From: Daedaleopsis sinensis
Lineage: Eukaryota; Basidiomycota; Agaricomycetes; Polyporales; Polyporaceae
Direction of reading: 5' to 3'
Length of the DNA: 64,000 nt
Assembly: GCA_033807695.1 (NCBI GenBank)
Contig: CM066308.1
Coordinates: forward strand, 2,046,001-2,110,000
Part shown: positions 55,990-64,000 of the stretch, in pieces
Layout of the letters: each line of letters begins with the position of its first letter
Numbering within the stretch: position 1 is the stretch's first letter
The notes under the pieces: model-generated
Told to the model about the DNA's origin: nothing
Database searches by the model: none
The model's input: only the letters and a program-made list of their open reading frames with translations
Position numbers and translations under genes: made by a program

Positions 55990-58071
55990 CTATTTGGTCT
56001 CGTCATCTAGGTAAAGCAAGGTTTCCCGGGCAGATGATCGCGGTTTCACGGTGCAGCGACCATCTTCAGGATACCTGATTGAATATGTAAATGTCTGAAG
56101 AGCGCTATATGGCAGTGGGTTATATGCACGTACAACACCAGAGACCCGGTCATCCTTGGCTCAATAACAATTGAGTTTCCGTGCTCATCACACGGCGGCG
56201 AGATATCAAAGATATGCAAGGCTATCGCCATATTGATGAATAGGCTGGCTTCAGCATATCCGAGTCCCGGACATTTCCTATATCAGGTCCATTGAGCAAC
56301 AAGACCGGCGAGATAGATATTAGACTGACCTTCTTCCATAACCAAAAGCGAAGTCGAAAGGGTTACGAACGTCCGGGTCCGGCTTGCCGCCTCGCAGAAA
56401 TCGTTCGGGGAAGAAGCGGTCAGGCTCCTTGTACACTTCAGGGTCATTCAAGCAAGCCCTAGGTTATACTTCCGCGGTGAGTATGATATCCGGCAATATC
56501 TTCTAGAACAACTGACCATGTTAATGGCAAGAGGAGGGTGCCTTCGGGAATGAAATATCCCCGATATTCCAGATCTTCGCTCATTGTATGTGGTAACCCA
56601 GCAGGAGCAATAGGCTGCCATCGAAGAGTCTCCTTCAAGACGGCGTGCAGATACGGAAGGGAGTCCCGGTCGTCATGGTTTGGAAGGCGATCTGGTCCGA
56701 CAACCGCGTCCAGTTCTGCGTGGGCCTTCTGTTGGACTTCGGGATGTAGGGACATCGCGAGGAAAAAGAACTGCAAAGTTGCGTAGGTCTATTGGGCAGC
56801 GTCTGAGTCGTGTGTGTTCATGATCAATTCAGCTGTACGCACCGTGTCGACCGCACCTGTGCAGACCAGCTTGAGCTCTGTGGTTGGCAGTAGGACTCGT
56901 ACGGCGACTCACCTTCGAAAGCTGTCATCGCAACGTTCTTCGCGATATCTTGTTGTTCCAACAACTCAGTTCCCTCCAAAGCTTCCATCTTCTGTAGGAG
57001 GCTACCGACCACCGAGTCGGCAACGTCTTTGTCGTTGTCCTGTGAACCTCGGTAATCGCATGATGATCGGTTTAGGAGCAGCATGCAGTGACTTACGACG
57101 TTGTTCTTCGTGCGCTCGAAGAGAGTATGCTTTACTTCATCAGCATTTGCCTTCCATACTCCCAGTTGTCGCATTTGAGAGCCCAAAAAGGGCGTCCAGG
57201 TTGGGATATGCTTGAAAAAGGGCAGGTGTTGAACGAGGAATTGACCGGGAGTAAAGGCGTGAATTCCTTCGATAGCGGTCTCCATTACCGCAATGGTATG
57301 GTCGTTCTTCTCAGCTACATCGACACCATAGACAGTCTTCACGATTGATGCTGCGAAGGTACTGATAGACGTGGGTAAGACATGTACGAGAGTCGCCAAT
57401 TAAAGCATTAGGACTCACTATCGAACGTGTTGGCGCAGTTCAGAGGGATCCTCCAACAGCAGGCGGGCGAAGAGGCGGGCGTATCGCCACTGAATACCCA
57501 GCTGCCTAGTGCTCACTTTGGGGGTGAACTGTTGAGCGACTGCGCGTCGATGTTGTCTCCATTGTTGTCCGTACGGCATGAAGGCGATGTTGAAATCTTG
57601 GCCCGACCTTTAAAGCCTAACATCAGGACTCTATAACTTTGCAGAGGACCGGGCCCACTCACAAGGAAAGCAGTGAAGACTGCTGTCTATCGGACGCAAT
57701 AGCGGAACGCTTGTCCATCAGGTCAAAGATAACTTCGGGACTTCCGAGAAGCACGATTCTCTGACCCAAGATTGGGACGTATACGACATCACCTGCCAGC
57801 GCGAGATGGTGTTAAGGATTCAATGCAACTGAATAAGGGTCATTCGAGCCAAGCACTCACCGTAGATTTTGCAGAGGTCTCTGTAAGCCTTCCAAGGCTC
57901 CGGCTTTCGCATATGGAGGAGGGTGCCTATGAATGGCAAGGTAGTCGGCCCAGGCGGCAGTGGTAGCCCATGGCTGCGAAGTCTCCATCTGGCTAGTGAG
58001 AAGACACAAGCAAACAGCAGCGAGGCGAAGGCCACATAAAGCGAGGTGAACATGTCGACCGACAAAGCCAT
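55990..58071 (-). CDS. Cytochrome P450 monooxygenase
   Basis: Multi-exon gene. The ATG at 58071 gives MALSVDMFTSLYVAFASLLF, an N-terminal membrane anchor, then the proline hinge LPLPPGPTTLPFIGTLLHM. Further exons: GDVVYVPILGQRIVLLGSPE, MPYGQQWRQHRRAV (helix C), the I-helix oxygen motif GAVDTT formed across an intron followed by LQFFFLAMSLHPEVQQKAHA, the K-helix LKETLRW, PPAG-like and FIPEGTLLLPLTW, PDRFFPERFL, then FGYGRRKCPGLGYAEA, where an intron falls inside the heme loop and C is the heme ligand. The last exon ends KPRSSARETLLYLDDETK at the stop 55990-55992. The style resembles basidiomycete CYP5144/OrdA-like enzymes that oxidise small hydrophobic compounds on the ER with a reductase partner. 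The substrate is unknown. All key motifs are present. Confidence 0.88.
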
Positions 58072-58945
58072 CGGTGCGTTGTGGTCGTCAGCCCAGTGTG
58101 GGGTGAGCTTCCTCAGGAGGCTATAAGTCGGGATGTAGCAAGTTCCACGTCCACGTATATGCAAAATTCTTATAGGCGACCCGAGGGGCTTTTGAGCGGG
58201 AGCACCATGTTCCGCCACCCGTGTGCGTAGACGGTACTTCAAATGACAGCAGTTGAAGGGAATCGTGTCGAGTGCTACACATTATGCATGATGACCCTAT
58301 CAGCCGCCTCGAGCGGAGACCGAGTCGCGGTGTGTGGGAACACAAGGGCTGATGCATGATGTGTCTCACTCATCTGCTGCGGCTGAATTTACCCTCCTCC
58401 TCCGAGCCTGTGGCGCACTAACAGCTATTGGAACGCAAACTACCGTGAGTTACCACATGGCGGTAGAGAGTATTCAAAACGGTGCTCACCTCACATTCGA
58501 CGCATACAGCACCCTTACTGCCTTTGAATACACTGCATCCGGCAGAGGGTCATTCGACTTGGAGAACCACACTTATGCTGCGAACTCATGGGAAGAGCCT
58601 ACTTACCTGCTCTTGAGCTTGAACCCGCAAGTCATGGGACACCCTCTGGCACGTCAGCGCTCAGCGCTCAACAGTCATGTATCTTCCGGCTCCTCCTCCT
58701 CCGGGGTGGACAGGGGTACGGTTCGGAGACTGGATTAGGCTAACACACTTGCGCCCGCTAGGTATCTGCGATGATCACCGCGGTCGCGTCGTGCACGGAC
58801 GCCGTCCGAGTTCTGCACCCCCGTCTTCCCAGTCTCCTCGCCCATGGCTTCGTCCCCGTCCATGCCCCAGCGCCCGTGCTACAAGAGTGTCGAGGGCGAT
58901 GGTTTGACATGATCCTTCGACTTGAGCTCTCCCGGCTTGGACGGC
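58072..58945. other. Spacer between intact P450 and P450 remnant
   Basis: About 870 bases. It holds the P450 promoter. A 134-codon plus-strand ORF at 58334-58738 has no family features and no splice support; I do not call it. Confidence 0.45.
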
Positions 58946-59250
58946 TCATTGCGAGTCGAAACCGTTTCCATAGATCAATGCTTCGCCTCGCACGATGCGA
59001 GGTTTCACGGTGCATCGGCCATCCTCAGAAGACCTAGATTGAGTGGAGTCAGAGGGGACGTTGTGACAGTCAGACATACGCACAGGACGAGTGAGCCGGT
59101 CATTCTCGGCTCGATGACTATGGGATATCCTTGCTCGTCACATGGGGGCGTGATGTCGAAGACTTGTAAGGCAATCGCCATGTTGATGAACAAAGCAGCT
59201 TCAGCATACCCTAGTCCGGGACACTTCCTATCCCGCATTATGGCTACGGG
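58946..59250 (-). pseudogene. Orphan 3' exons of a second P450
   Basis: A TAG acceptor at 59228-59230 leads into an exon reading KCPGLGYAEAALFINMAIAL and then VIEPRMTGSLV, followed by an intron and SSEDGRCTVKPR with a stop at 58946-58948. This matches the last two exons of the neighbouring P450 (about 39 of 46 residues in the first part), including intron placement and the tail of the heme-loop intron. Nothing upstream resembles the rest of a P450, so this is the 3' end of a truncated tandem copy. The reading frame is still open. Confidence 0.82.
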
Positions 59251-60356
59251 GTCTCCATCTTGCCCGCGACAAAGCATAAGCGAGCAGCAAGCATGCAATA
59301 AGAACTTGAAATGAGGTGGATAGGTCGATCGAGGTCTGCATCGTGTAGTTCAGGTGGTCGTCCAACAAGTGTAGGAAATGCTAGACTGTGAGGAGAAGGG
59401 ATGAGCCTGACACACCTCCATATATACCGTGCGTCCATTCATTTTTGTCGACTTGACACTGCCTCCAAGCCGAGGTAAAGGAAATTACCTTCGTGACGCA
59501 AGCATGGAGGTTGTGTCTACAATGACGACACTGAGGCGGGCATTCGTGATAGCCCTACTAGACAGTCAGACAGACTTATTAAGTGCCGCTGAGCTACTAA
59601 GAGCAGCTCGGAGTCGGGATGCCTCCACACAACTTTCCGAGTCATCATATACATATCTCCTGGGCACCACTCACTAGATTCTGAGCAATTGTAGAGTTGG
59701 TATGCGCATGTTGATATCCGGCCATATTTTGCTATTCTGTATTTAGAACCTTCATGGATGCGAAACGAGTGACAATGGACTTGGCCGCCTCGGACCCGAG
59801 GCCGCGAGGCCGCGATGCCGCGACTCAGAGGCCGCAAATCGAGGAACGTGGAGCTTGGCCATGTGACTCGTCAGGGCAACAAAACTATATCATATATGCA
59901 GATATGAGGTTCCCAAGTGATATGACCACGTACTAGAGACGTTGAGGCAGGTTGTCGCGCTATGGTTTGTCGTGGTGAATGGAGGACTCAGGAAAGGCGT
60001 CACGCGTCACGGTGCACGCCGCACGCGCGGCGGCTCAACGTGACGTCGTTGACCAGCGTCTGATACATAGTCGCGACCTCCGAGCCACCGCATCCTCGTT
60101 CTCAACTTTGCTCGCGTTGTTTCACTCTGCCACTCGCCCTGTTTACATAACACACACGCAACTACACGCGAAAGTGACTGTCAATTTAGGGAAACTAGGT
60201 ATGTGTGAACAAAAGATTTGAGGAGATGCCGCACAACTCATAGAGTCGTCTTACTAATTATCTAAGTTTCGTTTCAGACTTCACCTGAACACATTTACAG
60301 TTCGAAACCACACCTCATAGCCTCAGCAATATTGAAAGCTGAAGCTCTCTGTACGG
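59251..60356. other. Intergenic region, divergent
   Basis: About 1.1 kb. It has a GAGGCCGC-type short repeat near 59795-59835. I looked for further P450 exons on the minus strand and saw none. It holds the promoter of the F-box gene at 60357. Confidence 0.5.
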
Positions 60357-62107
60357 ATGGCTGAGACCCAAGACCTGAGCACCACACAATCGACTTCGGG
60401 GTCAACCATGCATCGCTGCCTTCATGTCCCGGAACTGCTCAATATAATCTTCCAGAAGGTCCAAATTGAAAGTGGTGGCAATTCAGCTGTAATCGCTCTT
60501 GCATGTACTGCTCGCGGCTTCCAGGACGCTGCGCTCGACACTTTGTGGCAAAACCAGGCTTCGCTCGTGCCACTCATCAAGTGCTTTCCAGAAGCATTGT
60601 TGACAGAGACGAAAGAGGAAGATGGCAGCAGGGAGTTGGTGCGTTGCGCAACACATGTCACTACGTACAACATTGACTATGCATTCAGTCGTTTGTGAAA
60701 GATCCAGAGCCACAGGACTGGACGCGCGTTGCGACGTACGCAGCGCGCATCCGTGCAATCAATTTGGATCCCTGTGCTTACCCCAGCTATTACGGCACAA
60801 TCCAACTCGCGGGCTCGGTGGTGGAGACTCTTCACAGATTGACAAAGGCCACACCTTTGCTTCCCAACCTCAGATCATTCGAATGGGCGCAGTCGTTCAC
60901 GACTGAATCTCATAACGTCGCCTCCCTGCTCCTCTACCTGAGCCCCAAGGTGTCCTGTATGGACATTCTATTGGGTGCGATGTCCGAGCAGTCGGCGAAG
61001 GTTATTGCTGATGCGTTGAAGACAACGTTCAGCGAGAATCCTTCGCAACTTCGCACCATCCGCATTGCCTCTCCACCGTGTCCTGCTGTCGAACAAGCGG
61101 TTCTCGAGCTGGGCCTTCGACAGCAACACCTGCAGCGATTCAAGTACACGTGGGAGAACGAGATGACTCTCGCCACGGCTTCCCACCTCTCCACCCTTAA
61201 CAATCTCCAGGAAGTCTCGATTCGTGCCAACGCCGAGACCTCGCAGGGACTCCTTGAATTGGCACGAACCCGTGGGGGCCAATTCTTCCCCGCACTCCAG
61301 GTCTTTTCGCTCTACACCGACACCATCGCCGTTTGCGAAGCGTGGCTGAACACGCTCCTCCATCCCGATATCAGCCACCTCACCTTCACCGTGAACACGC
61401 CACCGCCGACCGCCGCTCTCCGCGAATTCTTCGTGAAGCTCGCCCAGCACCCCGTCCACCGTAATTTGTGTTATTTCCGATTCAACTGCACCACACCCTG
61501 CGCCGTCAACGAGCACGGGCTGCACCTCGTCCGTCCCGACACGCTCTCTCCGCTCCTCCAACTCAACCTGAGGTCACTCAAGCTCGAGCCGGGCGGCCCG
61601 ATCCAGCTCGACGACGACTTCGTCGCGCGCATGGCGCGCGCGTGGCCCGAGCTCCGCGTCCTCGAGCTCAACGCCGAGTGGCGGCGGTACGCGGCTCCGC
61701 AGGTGACGCTCGCGGGGCTCATCCCGCTCGCGCAGCACTGCCCGGACGTGCAGTTGCTCGCGCTGCCCGTGAGCACGGACGTGAGCGCGTTCCAGGAGCA
61801 GTACGAGGCCGGCTACCGCCCCACGGGCGGCGTGTCGTTCAAGCGGTGCCTCGTCTTCGGCGTCGGCCCCTCCATGATGGACGAGCAGGCGGACCAGCTG
61901 ATGATCGCGGGCTTCTTGTCGGACTTGTGCCCGGATCTCGTCGCGGTGCAGACGGCGTGGACGAAGAGAAGCGTCGCACTGCGGCCGGATGGAGCGATGG
62001 ACGCGGAGAACGAGGAGACAGGCGAGCTTTGGAAGCATGTGGAGAGGTATGCGCGGGAGATGGCGAGGGTGAGGAGGCAGGAACGGACGTGGATGGAGGT
62101 GTTATGA
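60357..62107 (+). CDS. F-box/leucine-rich protein
   Basis: Two exons, 60357-60638 and 60689-62107 (GTGCGT donor, TTCAG acceptor). The ATG at 60357. Residues ~20-70 (MHRCLHVPELLNIIFQKVQI then VIALACTARGFQDAALDTLW) are a clear F-box with the family's W. The long second exon is irregular leucine-rich text: LLPNLRSFEWAQSF, LSTLNNLQEVSIRANAE, FFPALQVFSLYTDTIAV, LNLRSLKLEPGG, AWPELRVLELNAEW, HCPDVQLLALPVS, and it ends in a basic helix (EMARVRRQERTWMEVL). About 565 residues. As an F-box protein it would link Skp1/cullin to a target bound by the leucine-rich part. The target is unknown. It converges with the F-box gene at 62423-64000. Confidence 0.88.
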
Positions 62108-62422
62108 TCGTGCGGTATGCACTGGTATGCGGCTGTCGTATCTTGCTGCCTTGGCGTGCTTTCAAGCACGTTCAGTACTCCTATGCTATTACAATCCACC
62201 AAACCAGATGTATTGATGCGCATATTGGAGCAGCGTCATCAGTCATTATATTACACAGAGATATCAACGGTGCGTGCAGACGCTGTGGGAGACTAAAGCA
62301 ACCGAAATCGTCTCTTGGCAGCTGGCCATGGAGCCTCAGTAGATCTTCCGGATGAAGGATGAGTTGGATCAACGTAGCCTGTAGCCTTACATGAAAGAAC
62401 TTACCCATGCTTAGTCCGTCTT
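62108..62422. other. Spacer between convergent F-box genes
   Basis: About 315 bases between two 3' ends that face each other. No feature seen. Confidence 0.5.
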
Positions 62423-64000
62423 TCAACCACTCGATGTCCACCGCCGCCGTTCATCTAACCGAGCCTCCCGCAGCATACGGACATGTGCCTGAATCTCTGA
62501 CCAGGATTCGGAGCACTGACGGTCTTGATCGCGAACTCGAGCGGGGCGTCTGAGTTCAGCCATAGGGAAGACGGAAGAGAGGAATTGTGCGACCATCCTC
62601 AGGGAGACTCCGTCGCTACGAACTGGTGAGTTCCCGAAAGTCAACAGCTCCAGCGTCGAGGAGCTCAGACGCGAGCGCTCGCAGAGTTCGCCGTAGAGCT
62701 CCGAGGGGACCTCGAGGACGCGTCCACCGAGTGTGCTTGCGTTAAGCTGGAGATGAAGTTCTCGCAAGTGAGGACAATGCACGGCAAACGAGGGCAGTGA
62801 CCGTAAGGTTGTCCGAAGCGGTGTGTGATAAAACGCAACAACTTTTTGTGACGCTCCCAGACAGAGGTGGGTGAGGGCTGGCCAAGCTTGTGCCATGGAG
62901 CATAGGATATCGTCATCGATGTCGAAGACCCAAGGCACGAGCATGGAGACCTTCTCCAGCTTGTCGAAGTTAAGTAATGGAAGTAGATGGGAAGAGTGGA
63001 CTGTGCACCTTTTCTTGTAGGCGATTTCGGCAAGTCTGGAGAATGGAAACAGGCCGCCGTGTTCCAGTGTAACGGTGAGGAGGGTGTGCGGCTCGAACTG
63101 AGAAGAAATGGAGGTGAAGATCGAAGACACAACCAATGGATCAGGTACATCGAGGAAGGCGAGGGTAAGGTGGCGGATTAGAGGAAGATGGAAAACCGTG
63201 CTAAAGGTAATGTATTCCTGAGCACGCGCGGAAATCTGTATTGATTCGAGAGCTGGAAAAGGATCAGGGATGGATGGTACCGAGTCCCACGCGAGAGGGG
63301 TTTCTGGTAAGTCCAAATGGAGAGACTTGAGATTGCGCAAAGCGGCGAGACATGTAACATCTGTCACAGACACGGCGATCCCTTGGCAGAGGAAAGCCGT
63401 CAGGTTTGTGGGTAAGCCTTGGCCACAATGTACAATGTCTAGTAGTGGCGATGACCACAGGGATGGTCCTGGTCCGTAAGCCACTGAAATGATGATCGTT
63501 TCCGTGCTAGGACACCTGTCCAAGAGGAGAGACAGGTATGAGCGAATTGACTGTCTTTCGTCGACGTCGATATGGGTCCGGCTAATGAACTGGAGCTTTC
63601 GTATGGAGGCGCTCCCAATGAGGGAGACCAAGGCAGGGAGCTGTCGGAGGGAAACTTCTTCATTCCGTAAGCTGAGGTCACGTAGAACAGGCAGTAAAGG
63701 TTTTGAGGGGCGCATAGCACATAGCATATTCAAGACGTCGTAGTGTGACTGCGCATAGCGGGAGGGGAGCGATCGCCGCGTGGGGAAGATGTCGCGATTT
63801 CCAATGGATCGCACAAGGGCTCCGTACTTCAGAACGCGGTGCCAATCCGAGAGAACAAGAGGACGAGTGAGTTTCTGGTATACAAAAGTCAGTACTCTCG
63901 AGGCATGGCACCTGATATCGCAAGTAGTGATCCTCACAAAAGGCTTGTTGGGATATGTCTTACTCTCCCAGGCATCTTCTGGTAGACACTGAAGGAGGTC
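62423..64000 (-). CDS. F-box/leucine-rich protein, 5' end outside window
   Basis: The first visible exon (63938-64000 and beyond) reads DLLQCLPEDAWESKTYPNKP then F, the usual segment just after an F-box in this family. The intron 63875-63937 (GTGAGG donor, ACCAG acceptor, 63 bases, no stop in frame) leads to KLTRPLVLSDWHRVLKYGAL. The body is leucine-rich: LLPVLRDLSLRNEEV, LAALRNLKSLHLDLPE, FPALESIQISAR, LLNFDKLEKVSMLV, AWPALTHLCLGASQ, HCPHLRELHLQLNAS, with stop at 62423. The F-box itself lies past base 64000. Same family as 26735-28657 and 60357-62107. Presumed substrate adaptor of an SCF ubiquitin ligase. Confidence 0.85.
   Translation of the reverse strand, partial: DLLQCLPEDAWESKTYPNKPFVRITTCDIRCHASRVLTFVYQKLTRPLVLSDWHRVLKYGALVRSIGNRDIFPTRRSLPSRYAQSHYDVLNMLCAMRPSKPLLPVLRDLSLRNEEVSLRQLPALVSLIGSASIRKLQFISRTHIDVDERQSIRSYLSLLLDRCPSTETIIISVAYGPGPSLWSSPLLDIVHCGQGLPTNLTAFLCQGIAVSVTDVTCLAALRNLKSLHLDLPETPLAWDSVPSIPDPFPALESIQISARAQEYITFSTVFHLPLIRHLTLAFLDVPDPLVVSSIFTSISSQFEPHTLLTVTLEHGGLFPFSRLAEIAYKKRCTVHSSHLLPLLNFDKLEKVSMLVPWVFDIDDDILCSMAQAWPALTHLCLGASQKVVAFYHTPLRTTLRSLPSFAVHCPHLRELHLQLNASTLGGRVLEVPSELYGELCERSRLSSSTLELLTFGNSPVRSDGVSLRMVAQFLSSVFPMAELRRPARVRDQDRQCSESWSEIQAHVRMLREARLDERRRWTSSG

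Noticed and set aside
58334..58738. 134-codon plus-strand ORF between the P450 copies
   Set aside because: No signal peptide, domain or splice support; sits in a promoter spacer.
61468..62355. 295-codon alternative-frame ORF in the F-box gene
   Set aside because: Arg/Ala-rich shifted frame of the leucine-rich exon.

Overview
The window reads as nuclear DNA of a filamentous basidiomycete, most likely an Agaricomycete close to the Polyporales (wood-decay fungi). The basis is the dense layout on both strands, genes broken by many 50-70 nt GT-AG introns, GC-rich exons against AT-richer spacers, and the protein families present: F-box/leucine-rich proteins, DUF6534 seven-helix membrane proteins, a GH71 alpha-1,3-glucanase, a basidiomycete-type P450, and an A1 aspartic protease with a probable GPI tail. 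There is no rRNA, CRISPR array or operon. I found no tRNA by eye.

Layout. 1-6 kb: two head-to-tail copies of an MFS (SVOP/sugar-porter type) transporter on the minus strand, the first cut by the window edge. 6.8-7.9 kb: a putative secreted or membrane-anchored protein of unknown function. 9.6-11.1 kb: GH71 glucanase. 11.6-18.5 kb: an F-box-family leucine-rich gene split by a complete Ty1/copia element (370-bp LTRs, 5-bp target duplication, intact 1525-codon gag-pol). 18.9-25.7 kb: two tandem DUF6534 membrane protein genes. 26.7-28.7 kb: F-box protein. 28.9-29.5 kb: small unknown gene. 30.9-33.7 kb: cyclopropane-fatty-acid-synthase-like methyltransferase. 33.8-38.8 kb: Rif1-like chromosome protein. 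39.5-42.1 kb: two tandem isoprenylcysteine methyltransferase-like genes. 42.4-43.0 kb: small unknown gene. 43.6-46.3 kb: Rrn5-like Pol I factor. 47.0-48.2 kb: disordered protein. 48.8-52.3 kb: splicing factor Prp6. 53.3-55.7 kb: aspartic protease. 56.0-58.1 kb: cytochrome P450, with an orphan copy of a P450 3' end at 58.9-59.3 kb. 60.4-64.0 kb: two convergent F-box genes, the last one cut by the window edge.

The genes do not form one pathway. Conserved housekeeping genes (Prp6, Rif1-like, Rrn5-like) sit among families that multiply by local duplication: transporter, DUF6534, methyltransferase, P450 and F-box. The most unusual signal is inside the copia LTR. One segment is present twice, once interrupted by a well-formed 59-nt intron and once joined exactly at that intron's splice junction. 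This looks like a spliced copy stored next to its unspliced parent, or an intron gained by one copy of a tandem repeat. The element also appears to prime reverse transcription from an internal half of initiator-Met tRNA, as Drosophila copia does.
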